64,000 nt of DNA, taken from contig NZ_CP012333.1 in assembly GCF_001263205.1 (NCBI RefSeq), positions 5,495,001-5,559,000 on the forward strand. Direction: 5' to 3'. Made by a program: the position numbers and the translations under genes. This stretch comes from Labilithrix luteola (GTDB taxonomy: Bacteria > Myxococcota_A > Polyangia > Polyangiales > Polyangiaceae). The notes under the pieces were generated by a model. The model was not told the origin of the DNA, searched no databases, and was given only the letters and a program-made list of their open reading frames with translations. Of the stretch, positions 44,115 through 52,500 are shown piece by piece (positions within the stretch are counted from its first letter, which is position 1; each line of letters starts with the position of its first letter).

Positions 44115-46013
44115 TCACTTACGATGCAGGACCACGCACGACGGCCAGCGCTGGTTGAGGATGTCGAGCAGCTTCTCGCCGCTCGGCTCCTTGGCGCCGG
44201 TGGCTGCTTCGGCGAGGCATGCGGGCGGCACACGTGAGCGGCAGCGGAAGAGCTGGGTGAAGCGGCCTTCATCTCCCTGTCCGAGCGCGGCCTTCGCGAT
44301 GGGCGAGCCCTCGCCCACGATGAGCATGGACACCTTCGGATCGGCGAGAATGCGCGTGGCGTCGGCCTCGGAGGCGCCGTCGGGAACGTGCAGCGCGCGC
44401 GTCGAGAGATCCGGCGGCCAAGCCAGGTACGAGAGCTCGAGCGAGGAGTCGAACGCCGTCGTCTCGCCCGGCTTCATCTTCGCGAGCGCGTCGTGGAAGC
44501 GGCCTGGCGGTCCATCGGCGCCGACCGCGTCGATGCGCTCTTTTTCGTTCATGTGCCGGTAGTCGGCGAGCGGCGGCCCCTCTCCCACGAGCGCGGGGTA
44601 TGCGCGCCAGAGGCCGATGGCGGCAGCCATCGCGGTGAAGCCGAGCACGCCGCGCCGTGCCCACGGTGAAGCGAGCGTGGAGAGCTGCGAGGCCGCGAGC
44701 GCGAACACGATCCCGGGGAAGGCGAGGATGTATCGCGGGATCGCCGGATCCGGCGAGGCGAGGGTCGCCAGCATGACGACGGCGAGCGCGATCGATCTGC
44801 GCCTGACCACGAGCGCGATCGCGATGGGCAAGGCGACGAGAAAGAGGATGCCGAGGCCGCCGTAGCGCATGTCGAAGATGGGCGGAGCATCGAGCGCCGT
44901 CCACGATCGGAAGATGCGAATCGGGAGACTCCCCTCGACGCGCGGCGACGCGCAGCCCGACGAGAGGACGGCTGCCATCGGCACGTCGCCGGGTAGGACG
45001 ATCGGGCCGAGCTTCATTTGCACCGGCCAGATCGGGTTGCCGTGTCTCACGAGGTTGAGCACGTACGACTCGGCGCCGAGCAAGAGCGTGACGGCGCCGG
45101 ACGCGACGATGGCCCCGCGGCGCCCTGCCTTCCATCCGCGCACCGCGAGCACCGCGAAGAGTACAGTCACACCCATCGGGGCGTTCGGCTTCGAGCCGAG
45201 GAACAGGCCGAGCGCGATGCCCGCGGCGACGAGATGGTCGTTGGTCGGCTCGGCGAGCGTGAAGGCGGCCGCCGCAAGGAGCATCGCGGTCGCGCCGACG
45301 TCGATGTAGTTGGTCGGCAGCTGCAAGAAGACGGCGGGCAGCGTCAGCCAGAGGAGCCCCGCGGCCGTCGCATGATCGCGACGTGCGCCTGCCTGGCGGG
45401 CGATGACGGCGATCGCCAGCGCGCCGATGAGGCCGAGCGGGATCTGCGCGGCGTCGACCAGGCGGTCGTCCGGAAGCATGGCGCGCCAGGCGAGGAAGTA
45501 GTCCTCGATCGCGTGCGGGTAGGTGCCGAGGTACGCCATGTCCTCGGGCACCCCGGCGAAGCCGCGGTCCTGGAGGGCGAAATTGACGTACGGGAGGTGG
45601 TAGCCGAGCCCGTCCCACTGCCAGACCGGCAGGAAATAGGCGGCAAGTGCCGTCGCGGCGACGGCTGCGATGCTCACGGCGGCAACAGGCAGGACCTCGG
45701 TCGTGATGGCCTGTTGCCACGACAACCCGACGCGTCGCTGGCGCCGTACGATCATGGAGGCGATAGCGCATGCGGCGAGGCCGCCGATCATCGGCCCGCG
45801 CGAGAGAGCCTCGACCCTGCCGAGGACGCGCACGATGGTGACGAGCACGGCAATCGTGCTCACCGCCCCGAAGAGCGCACGCTCACGCGGCAAGGAGCGC
45901 GGGAGGGCGATCGCGCCGAGGCGGACGCCGAGGACCGACGCGAGCAGGATCGCGACCGGCAGTACCCCCCACCGAGACGTCTCCTCGAGTGACCACACCA
46001 TTCGCCCGACCAT
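44115..46013 (-). CDS. Multi-pass membrane protein, GT-C-fold glycosyltransferase-like
   Basis: The product has 632 residues from ATG 46013 (ATG 46001 is also possible). It has about eleven to thirteen hydrophobic helices and large first-loop sequence PVWQWDGLGYHLPYVNFALQDRGF, where the acidic residue after the first long helix pair recalls the catalytic Asp of ArnT/PMT-like GT-C enzymes. Motifs such as YPHAIEDYFLAWRAMLPDDRLVD and LAEPTNDHLVAAGIALGLFLGSKPNA also fit that group. A soluble C-terminal part of about 130 residues follows (RFHDALAKMKPGETTAFDSS). GT-C enzymes use polyprenyl-phosphate sugars on the periplasmic side. The gene is divergent from the carrier-protein operon, sharing a 230-nt region. 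Confidence 0.7.
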   Translation of the reverse strand: MVGRMVWSLEETSRWGVLPVAILLASVLGVRLGAIALPRSLPRERALFGAVSTIAVLVTIVRVLGRVEALSRGPMIGGLAACAIASMIVRRQRRVGLSWQQAITTEVLPVAAVSIAAVAATALAAYFLPVWQWDGLGYHLPYVNFALQDRGFAGVPEDMAYLGTYPHAIEDYFLAWRAMLPDDRLVDAAQIPLGLIGALAIAVIARQAGARRDHATAAGLLWLTLPAVFLQLPTNYIDVGATAMLLAAAAFTLAEPTNDHLVAAGIALGLFLGSKPNAPMGVTVLFAVLAVRGWKAGRRGAIVASGAVTLLLGAESYVLNLVRHGNPIWPVQMKLGPIVLPGDVPMAAVLSSGCASPRVEGSLPIRIFRSWTALDAPPIFDMRYGGLGILFLVALPIAIALVVRRRSIALAVVMLATLASPDPAIPRYILAFPGIVFALAASQLSTLASPWARRGVLGFTAMAAAIGLWRAYPALVGEGPPLADYRHMNEKERIDAVGADGPPGRFHDALAKMKPGETTAFDSSLELSYLAWPPDLSTRALHVPDGASEADATRILADPKVSMLIVGEGSPIAKAALGQGDEGRFTQLFRCRSRVPPACLAEAATGAKEPSGEKLLDILNQRWPSCVVLHRK

Positions 46014-46243
46014 GTGCGACGATCGAAACGGCGAAGTCAAACGGGAAGACCCTTTGCCACGGGGCGCGACGCTCGTGGCCCTCCTGGATCGTCCAGCGCG
46101 GCGGGAAGAAATGGGGCCATTCGCGGGTTTCGGAATCCCGTGAGGGTTTCATCGGTCGAAGCGCAAGCTCGGCAGGGGCTTGACGTTTGTTCGCGTGCGG
46201 GGCAAACGGAGGCCGAGGGGGCGCGCCTGGCGCCGGCTCGGGC

Positions 46244-47419
46244 ATGAACTTTCGGATCTCGTTCGAAGAAGCGATCCATCCCGAGCTCGTCGCCGAACTC
46301 GAGAAGAGCGTCACCTACGCGAGCGCGAAGTTGCGCAGCTTCCGGGTCACGGCCGACGGTCGCGGCGCCGAGGTGGAGTGCGAACAAGGCGCGCGCGCCG
46401 AGGTGACCGACAAGGTGGGCAAGCTCGTCGGCGCGATGCTCCGCAGCTTCCGGAGCCTCGGCGAGCCGGAAGAGATCGCACGGCGCACACGGAGAGATTC
46501 TCTGCCCATCGAGTCGGACGCGTTCGCCGAGCTCGAGAAGCGCAAATGGGTACGCGTCCTCGGCCGAGGGCAGGTGAGTCTCGCGGGGGGCGCTTATGCG
46601 CTGCGGCGCTTCCTCGACGAGGCCGTCCGCGACGTCGCGAAGACCCGCTTCTCCGCGGAAGACGAGGACCATCCCGCGTTGCTCGACACGGAGGTCCTCG
46701 TCCGCTGCGGCTACTTCCGTTCGTTTCCGCACTCGGTCTGCTTCGCTTCGCATTTCGTCGAGGACTTCGACGCCATCGAGTCCTTCCGTGCGGCGAACGC
46801 GGAGAGCGACACGCTCGCGGTGCCCGAGCCTTCTGCGCTCACGCACTCCGATGCCGTGCTGCGGCCGGCGGTGTGCCTGCCCGTCTACCGCGAGCTCGAG
46901 GGAGCGTCGCTCCCACCGGGAGGGATCACCATTACCACCTCCGGCAAGGCGTTCCGGTACGAGTCGCGCAACATGGCCGGCCTCAAACGGCTCTGGGATT
47001 TCTCGATGCGTGAGATTGTCTTCGTAGGCTCCGCGGAGGACGTCGAGGGGCAGCGTACGCGGATGATCGAGGCGGTGACCTCGCTCATGGACGCGTGGGA
47101 CCTCGGCGGCCGTCTCGTCGCTGCGTCCGATCCGTTCTTCGCCACCGTGCGCGGTGCAAAGGCGCTCTGGCAGCGAAGCCGCGCCGCCAAGTACGAGATG
47201 ATGGTCGAGGCCGGCCCCGAGGCGATCGCCGCCGGCTCGATCAACTTCGCCGGCACTCTCTTCGGAGATGCCTTCGGTATTCGCACCAACGAGGGCGAGA
47301 TCGCGACGACCGCGTGCGTCGGCTTCGGCCTCGAGCGGCTGGTCCTTGCCCTATTCAGCCAGCATGGCTTCGCGCGCGAGCGCTGGCCCGGCGTTCTCCG
47401 TGAGGTGGTCTTTGGCTAA
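46244..47419 (+). CDS. Class II aaRS-like amino acid:[carrier protein] ligase
   Basis: The product has 391 residues from ATG 46244. The catalytic core is that of archaeal-type SerRS without a tRNA-binding arm: motif 2 AFRYESRN (Arg238, Glu240) and motif 3 TTACVGFGLERLVLAL. Candidate zinc ligands are Cys211, Glu257 and Cys358. Their spacing (46 and 101) agrees closely with the 45 and 103 that I recall for the Bradyrhizobium ligase Bll0957. Such enzymes activate glycine or alanine with ATP and load it on a carrier protein and not on tRNA. Here the carrier gene follows, overlapping by 8 nt. An N-terminal extension of about 80 residues is unusual. The amino-acid substrate is not readable from sequence. 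Confidence 0.85.
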   Translation: MNFRISFEEAIHPELVAELEKSVTYASAKLRSFRVTADGRGAEVECEQGARAEVTDKVGKLVGAMLRSFRSLGEPEEIARRTRRDSLPIESDAFAELEKRKWVRVLGRGQVSLAGGAYALRRFLDEAVRDVAKTRFSAEDEDHPALLDTEVLVRCGYFRSFPHSVCFASHFVEDFDAIESFRAANAESDTLAVPEPSALTHSDAVLRPAVCLPVYRELEGASLPPGGITITTSGKAFRYESRNMAGLKRLWDFSMREIVFVGSAEDVEGQRTRMIEAVTSLMDAWDLGGRLVAASDPFFATVRGAKALWQRSRAAKYEMMVEAGPEAIAAGSINFAGTLFGDAFGIRTNEGEIATTACVGFGLERLVLALFSQHGFARERWPGVLREVVFG

Positions 47420-47651
47420 GCGTTCGCTCTTCGAGGTGATTGGTCGGGCATTGAACGTCCCCATCGCGTCCGTCTCGGACGCATCCAGTCCAGAGACGCT
47501 CCGTCGATGGGATAGCCTCCGTCATCTCGACCTGATGAACACGGTCGAAGACGAGTACGACGTTCGCTTTTCGGCGGCCGATCTGGCGAAGGCGCGGTCG
47601 GTGGGGGAGATCCGGCGTCTCCTCCACGAGAAGGGGATCGACGCAGCTTGA
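47412..47651 (+). CDS. Acyl carrier protein (dedicated amino-acid carrier)
   Basis: The product has 79 residues from TTG 47412, the only start that fits the family; ribosome site GAGGTGG lies just upstream inside the ligase gene. Helix I is SLFEVIGRALNVPIASVS and the phosphopantetheine attachment motif is RRWDSLRHLDLMNTVED, with Ser35 as the modified residue. Helix III/IV is DLAKARSVGEIRRLLHEKG. Length and pattern match stand-alone carrier proteins such as DltC. Overlaps on both sides (8 nt with the ligase, 4 nt with the next gene) show translational coupling, so it should be the ligase's partner. Confidence 0.9.
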   Translation: MAKRSLFEVIGRALNVPIASVSDASSPETLRRWDSLRHLDLMNTVEDEYDVRFSAADLAKARSVGEIRRLLHEKGIDAA

Positions 47652-48865
47652 CCGTGGTGGCGCGCTTCTCGACCGCCCTTCGAACCGTCGCCGCCGCGGC
47701 GGCCGTCGTCGCTGCCGGGGCCGTGCCCCTGCGGATCGCCACCTCCTGCTTTGCTCCGTTCGAGCCTTATCCGGGTCACACGTCCGACTACGGTGTTGCG
47801 CGTCCGCGGGCGATTCGGGAGGCCTTGCCTTCGATCGCCGATCGCCCCGAGCCCGTCGCGCTCGTGCTCGGCAGCTCGGGCGTGGCGCGAGCATTCGTTC
47901 CCTCGGTCTTCGACGCGGCGCTTGCCGGGCGTGGCAAGCGCTACGTGTCGTTCAACCTTGGGCAGCTGCTCTTCCAGCCCGAGACGGCCCTTGCGATGGC
48001 CAAGGACATCCGAAGGACCTTCGAGGCCAAGCACAAACGGGTCGGGCTCGCCGTCGTCGGCATCGCGGAGCCTGACATCAATCGCGACGCGATCCGCGCC
48101 GCACGCAAGGCCATGCCGGATCAGGCCTTCACCTTCGCCAGCCCCGAGGTGCTCGTCGATCGCGCACACGTCGATCCGCTCGGTGCGCTCGGTGACGGTC
48201 TCGGGCTGCTCTTCTTCGGCAACGTTCGCCCTTCGCGCGTCGGTCTCTGGATCGAGGAGGCGATCGAGGCGCGGCTGCCCGCATGCAACTCGGGCCTCAA
48301 GCAGCCGCCGGAGGGCAAGGAGGCGACAGCCGCACTCGCGTCCTTCTGCGACGAGCTCCGCGCTCGGTTTCCACGCGGCGTTCCACCCTGGAATCCCGCG
48401 ACGCGCGGCGGACTCGATTTCGGGCTGCCGGGCACTCGCGCATCGCTCGAGCGGATGATCGCGCTGCAGCCGAGCGACGTCTCGTCGCCGCCGCCCCCGG
48501 CTGTTCCTCCCGATCCTTTCGCGAAGGCGCCCGACAACGTCGACGAGAACGAAGTCCGCACGATGATCGCGGCGGTGCGCGAGATCGCGGCGGTGAGCGA
48601 CGACGTCTTCGTCCTCCGCGACATCATGAATCCTGCCGTTCTGGCGAGCGTGCCGCCCGCGCAGAGCGCGCAGTGGCGGGCCATTGCCGCTCGGATTGCC
48701 CGCGAGGGAGGCGCAAGGATCCTCGACTTCAACGACGGCTCGGTGACCTCCGCCGACTTCGGGGATCGTACGCACTTGAATCCGCTCGCCGCCGAGCGCT
48801 TCTCTGCGCTCCTCGCGTCGCGCCTGCGCCCCATGGTGCAGAAGGACCACCATGCGTCTCGATAG
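47648..48865 (+). CDS. DltD-like SGNH-fold membrane-anchored protein
   Basis: The product has 405 residues from TTG 47648 overlapping the carrier stop (GTG 47654 also possible). One N-terminal membrane anchor (VAAAAAVVAAGAVPLRIA) is followed by an extracytoplasmic domain. The nucleophile block is ALVLGSSGVARAFVPSVFD (Ser76 or Ser77). The C-terminal catalytic dyad of SGNH enzymes is DRTHLNPLAAERF (Asp373, His376). This arrangement recalls DltD and AlgJ/AlgX-type proteins, which finish acyl transfer to a surface polymer. A Pro-rich insert (SSPPPPAVPPDPF) sits in the middle. The assignment rests on weak motifs plus the operon context. Confidence 0.72.
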   Translation: MTVVARFSTALRTVAAAAAVVAAGAVPLRIATSCFAPFEPYPGHTSDYGVARPRAIREALPSIADRPEPVALVLGSSGVARAFVPSVFDAALAGRGKRYVSFNLGQLLFQPETALAMAKDIRRTFEAKHKRVGLAVVGIAEPDINRDAIRAARKAMPDQAFTFASPEVLVDRAHVDPLGALGDGLGLLFFGNVRPSRVGLWIEEAIEARLPACNSGLKQPPEGKEATAALASFCDELRARFPRGVPPWNPATRGGLDFGLPGTRASLERMIALQPSDVSSPPPPAVPPDPFAKAPDNVDENEVRTMIAAVREIAAVSDDVFVLRDIMNPAVLASVPPAQSAQWRAIAARIAREGGARILDFNDGSVTSADFGDRTHLNPLAAERFSALLASRLRPMVQKDHHASR

Positions 48866-50225
48866 CGGCGCGTTCATCGCCCTCTTCGCGATCTTCTTCC
48901 TCGTCTACTCGGCGGCGCCGTCGCCGTGGAAGCGCTGGATGCTCGTGGCCGGCAGTGTTGCCTTCTACGCAACGCTCAATCCTCGCTACGTCCCGCTGCT
49001 CGTCGGCCTCGGCGTCTTCACCTTCGTCATCGCCTCGTACATCCATCGCGAGACGATCGCCTTCCGCCGGGACGTCCTGCTCTGGGTCGGCGTCGGTGTC
49101 GACCTGCTCGTCTTCGTCTTCTTCAAGGGCGCGGCCCCGGCGGCCCACGCGCTCTCGGCGCTGGGGGTCGGCTCCTCGTCGCTCCTTCAGGTCGCGGTTC
49201 CTCTCGGCGTCTCGTTCTACACGCTCCAGGCCATCGGCTGTCTGATCGACGTGCACCGCCGTGTGTACGAGCCGCCGCAGAACCTCGTCTCGTTCCTCGC
49301 CTCGTTCACGCTCTTCCCGCATCTGCTCGCCGGGCCGATCGTCCGCTCCTCGTTCCTCGTGCCGCTCGTCGAAAAGGTCGACGCCGTGGCGTGGCCCACC
49401 GCGCGGAGGGCGCTGCTCCTCTTCATGGTGGGGCTCGTCAAGAAGGGCATCGCCGACAAGCTCGCCCCCGTCGCCGACGCAGCGTTCGACGCAGTCCATC
49501 CCATCTCGTCGCTCGAGGCTTGGACCGGGCTCTTCGCGTATGCCGCCCAGCTCTACGGCGACTTCTCGGGATACACGGACATGGCCACGGCGCTCGCGCT
49601 GCTCCTCGGGCTCGATCTGCCGCCGAACTTCGATTTGCCATACCTCGCCACGTCTCCGGCCGACTTCTGGCGCCGCTGGCACATCTCGCTGTCGAGCTGG
49701 CTGCGTGACTACGTGTACATACCGCTCGGCGTCCGCCTTCGTCGGCGTCGCTACACGAACCTCGTCGCGACGTGGATCGTCGCCGGCCTCTGGCACGGTC
49801 TGAGCCCGCTCTTCGCGCTCTACGGTCTTTATCACGGCGTGCTCCTCGCCGGCACCGACTGGCTCTCTCGACGCGTAGGCGGCGACGACGAGGTGCGTGG
49901 GATCCGCCGCGTCGCTCAGACGGCGCTCACGCTCTACCTGGTATTCATGGGCTACGTCTTGTTCCGTGCGCGGGATGTCTCCGCCGCCGGTCGCTACTTC
50001 GTGGCGCTGCACGCGTTTCGGGCGCCTTCGGGGGCTGTGCGCGGTTCGCTCTCGGTGATCGCCGCGTGCGTTGCGGCGGTCGTCTTCGGCCATCTCCTCG
50101 ATCACGCGATGCGACGCTCGGCCCTCGAACGTCCGTGGATCCTATGGCCCGCCATGGCGGTCGCCGTGACGTGCCTCGCCCTGGTCAGCGGCGCCGCGCA
50201 GCCCTTCATCTACGCGGGCTTCTGA
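48852..50225 (+). CDS. MBOAT O-acyltransferase, DltB/AlgI-like
   Basis: The product has 457 residues, about ten or eleven helices, overlapping the SGNH gene by 14 nt. Signature segments of the DltB/AlgI/PatA group are PLGVSFYTLQAIGCLIDVHRR, HLLAGPIVRSSFLVP, QLYGDFSGYTDMATALALLLG, FWRRWHISLSSWLRDYVYIPLG (His277) and AGLWHGLSPLFALYGLYHG (His315, the invariant catalytic histidine). These enzymes move an acyl or aminoacyl group from a cytoplasmic thioester donor across the membrane to a surface acceptor. With a carrier protein in the same operon, an aminoacyl thioester is the likely donor. Confidence 0.92.
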   Translation: MRLDSGAFIALFAIFFLVYSAAPSPWKRWMLVAGSVAFYATLNPRYVPLLVGLGVFTFVIASYIHRETIAFRRDVLLWVGVGVDLLVFVFFKGAAPAAHALSALGVGSSSLLQVAVPLGVSFYTLQAIGCLIDVHRRVYEPPQNLVSFLASFTLFPHLLAGPIVRSSFLVPLVEKVDAVAWPTARRALLLFMVGLVKKGIADKLAPVADAAFDAVHPISSLEAWTGLFAYAAQLYGDFSGYTDMATALALLLGLDLPPNFDLPYLATSPADFWRRWHISLSSWLRDYVYIPLGVRLRRRRYTNLVATWIVAGLWHGLSPLFALYGLYHGVLLAGTDWLSRRVGGDDEVRGIRRVAQTALTLYLVFMGYVLFRARDVSAAGRYFVALHAFRAPSGAVRGSLSVIAACVAAVVFGHLLDHAMRRSALERPWILWPAMAVAVTCLALVSGAAQPFIYAGF

Positions 50226-50308
50226 GAACGCCATCGTCGCGTCACGTAGCGGAGCGAGAAGCGCCGAGACGAGCTAGGCACTTTGTGCTTCTCTACGACG
50301 AGGTGGGC

Positions 50309-51316
50309 ATGACGAAGGAAGGCGCGCTCCTCGATTGTCTCGCAGCGAGCTACCGGCTCGATCTCGACGGCCCCGAGTACGTTCGTCACCTCGTCGAAGC
50401 GGCCGTACCACTGCTCGACCGCGGGCTCGGGGTCATCGCGTACACGTACGACGCGAAAGACGGCGAGCGCCCGGTCATCGATCACTTCGCCACATCGAAG
50501 CGCTTCGATCCGAGTTGGCTCCCTCCCTACTACGCGGCGGTGGAAGCCGCGGGATACGCCGGCCCGCCGTATCCTACGGGGTTCGAGACCTGGAGGCACA
50601 TGATGTGCGGCCAGGCGAGCGCTGTCGCGAAGATGCGTCCCTATTTGCCATTCTTCGCTCACATCGGAAGATCACGCGATACCTTCGCTGTGAATGCGCT
50701 CGATGCGAGCGGCCAAGGGCTCTGGCTGGGAGCGCCGTTGCCATCGACGACGAAGGTCTCGGCGGCGCGTATCACGCTCTTCACGAGATTCTCCGCGCAC
50801 CTCGCGTCTGGGCTCCGCTTGCGGAGGAGCGCGCAGCGTTCGAAGCCCAAGGCGTCTGCGGTTTTGTCGCCGACCGGCGCGCTGCTCGACGGGAATGACG
50901 GTGTCGTCGAGTCGCGGGAAGAGCTCCGACGCGCGACGCTGGCGTTCGACCAGGCGCGCACCAAGAAGATGCGTGCCGACGTCGAGCTCGCGACGAGGCG
51001 CTGGCGGCCGCTCGTCGGCTCGCGCTGGTCGCTGATCGACGACTTCGATACCGACGGGCGGCGTTTCGTTCTTGCCGTGGAGAACTCCCCGCCCACGCGG
51101 CCGCCGCGTACGGATCTCAGCGAGCGCGAGCACCAGGTGATGACCCAAGCACACCTGGGCCACACGGACAAAGTCATCGCGTACGAGCTCGGGCTCGCGA
51201 CGTCGACGGTGCGCGTGCTGCTCCATCGGGCGATCCGGAAGCTCGGAGCCACCACGCGGCGCGAGGCGCTCGCGCGGTTCGACGCGCTGGTCAAGGAGCG
51301 TCAGAAGGACGGATAG
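50309..51316 (+). CDS. LuxR-family transcriptional regulator
   Basis: The product has 335 residues from ATG 50309, with CGAGGTGG 3-10 nt upstream; GTG 50285 is an alternative. The last 65 residues form a LuxR/FixJ helix-turn-helix (LSEREHQVMTQAHLGHTDKVIAYELGLATSTVRVLLHRAIRKLG). The preceding 250 residues look like a PAS/GAF-type sensor (GLGVIAYTYDAKDGERPVIDHFATSKRFD; LPFFAHIGRSRDTFAVNALDASGQGLWLG; ARITLFTRFSAHLASGLRL). There is no receiver domain. It starts 83 nt after the MBOAT gene in the same direction and may control the aminoacylation operon. Its stop overlaps the convergent lipoprotein gene by 16 nt. Confidence 0.82.
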   Translation: MTKEGALLDCLAASYRLDLDGPEYVRHLVEAAVPLLDRGLGVIAYTYDAKDGERPVIDHFATSKRFDPSWLPPYYAAVEAAGYAGPPYPTGFETWRHMMCGQASAVAKMRPYLPFFAHIGRSRDTFAVNALDASGQGLWLGAPLPSTTKVSAARITLFTRFSAHLASGLRLRRSAQRSKPKASAVLSPTGALLDGNDGVVESREELRRATLAFDQARTKKMRADVELATRRWRPLVGSRWSLIDDFDTDGRRFVLAVENSPPTRPPRTDLSEREHQVMTQAHLGHTDKVIAYELGLATSTVRVLLHRAIRKLGATTRREALARFDALVKERQKDG

Positions 51317-52434
51317 CAGCTCTTGCCATCCGTCGTGATCGCGGTGTCGGTCGCCGACGCTGCGCTGACGTCGACGAGGTGGAGATTCAGCGTCGAGTCG
51401 ACGTCGTTGCGGATGCAGTAGACGATCTTCGACGTGTCGGGCGAGATCGCCGCGCTGTAGATCGTCGAGCCCTCGGGCGGCACGACGAGCGACGACACCG
51501 TGCCGGCCTTCATGTCGTACGCGAGGAGGCTCGGCTTCCAGTCGACGTCCGAAGTCCCTCCGATGAAGAGAAAGCCGCTCCCGTCCGAGATCCAGCTCGC
51601 CTTTTCGAGAAAGACGTCCACGTTTCCGGCGCTGCGACCAGACGCGACGAGCTTCTTCGGCTTCGTGCTGCCGTCCGCGGGGTAAAGGTAGAGACCGTCG
51701 CCGTCGCCTTGTCCGGGGACGCACACGCTGTGGATGAGGAGAAACTCGCCGGTCGCTGGGTTGCGAGCCGGATGGAGAACCGAACAGCCGAACGAGGTGG
51801 GAAAGCTCGACGGCGGCGCGCCTCCGTCGGTCGGAACGATCCAGGGGACCGAACCTCCCGCCAGGCCCGTGCTGTCTTGCCAGTAACTGCCGAAGTCGTA
51901 GAGCAGCCGAGAGCCGTCTGCGTTCCACATCGGGTTTGCGACGTCGTAGGTGAACCCTCTTCGGCCTTGAGCGTCTTTGGGGAAAGTCGGTGTGAGGCGG
52001 CGAAAGTCCGTGCCGTCGACGGCGAGCGTCCAGATCGCTCGCGTCGCGAGGCCCGTCGCGGTGTCCTCCGCCGTCGGGCCGTAGAGTGAGGCGATGGCAA
52101 TCCGGCGGCGATCCGGCGAGAGCGAATACCCCTGGATTTCCCAGCCCGGACTGCCGTCGCCAGTCAGATCGGTGACGACGCGCTCGTCGCCGCTCGTGAG
52201 ATCGCGCGCGACGACGAGGTCGTGATCCTTTCCCTCGTGGCGGAGGTAGAGGAGCGTGCCGTCGGCGAGTTGCGAGCCGTCACCAGCGATGCCGCTCGAG
52301 CCCGACGAGCCCGCGTCCGATCCTGACGAACCCGATGGCCCAGACGAGCTCGACGAAGCCGGTGAACTGGGCGTGCATGCGGGGACGACGACGCAAACAA
52401 TGGCCACGACCGAAGTCCAACGACGAAGGATCAT
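51301..52434 (-). CDS. TolB/WD40-like beta-propeller lipoprotein
   Basis: The product has 377 residues. The signal sequence has lipobox VPAC (Cys20), followed by a Ser/Gly/Asp-rich linker. The mature part has repeated propeller-blade phrases of PD40/TolB type: DGTLLYLRHEGKDHDLVVARDLTSGDERVVT, GYSLSPDRRRIAIASLYG, NPMWNADGSRLLYDFG, KASWISDGSGFLFIGG and AAISPDTSKIVYCIRN. It is likely a surface-exposed propeller that binds a protein or ligand. A TTTACGTAAA palindrome lies 46 nt upstream of its start codon, at exactly the distance found upstream of the next gene, so the two genes are probably co-regulated. Confidence 0.82.
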   Translation of the reverse strand: MILRRWTSVVAIVCVVVPACTPSSPASSSSSGPSGSSGSDAGSSGSSGIAGDGSQLADGTLLYLRHEGKDHDLVVARDLTSGDERVVTDLTGDGSPGWEIQGYSLSPDRRRIAIASLYGPTAEDTATGLATRAIWTLAVDGTDFRRLTPTFPKDAQGRRGFTYDVANPMWNADGSRLLYDFGSYWQDSTGLAGGSVPWIVPTDGGAPPSSFPTSFGCSVLHPARNPATGEFLLIHSVCVPGQGDGDGLYLYPADGSTKPKKLVASGRSAGNVDVFLEKASWISDGSGFLFIGGTSDVDWKPSLLAYDMKAGTVSSLVVPPEGSTIYSAAISPDTSKIVYCIRNDVDSTLNLHLVDVSAASATDTAITTDGKSCYPSF

Positions 52435-52480
52435 GGCACGAGCCTAGGAAGGCTCGCGTGGTGTGGCCAGCGCGCAAGGA

Positions 52481-52490
52481 TTTACGTAAA
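52481..52490. promoter_or_regulatory. Palindrome TTTACGTAAA, copy 1 (operator candidate)
   Basis: The perfect 10-bp palindrome TTTACGTAAA lies 46 nt before the start codon of the propeller lipoprotein gene. A second copy lies 46 nt before the start codon of the neighbouring fascin-like gene. Such an AT-rich palindrome is rare in this GC-rich sequence. The shared core extends to TTTACGTAAAC on the plus strand in both copies. Confidence 0.65.
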
Positions 52491-52500
52491 CACGACGCCT

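Noticed and set aside
48729..50105. 458-codon open frame antisense to the MBOAT gene
   Set aside because: Highly charged Arg/Glu/Asp repeats with no family; the MBOAT motifs on the other strand are decisive.
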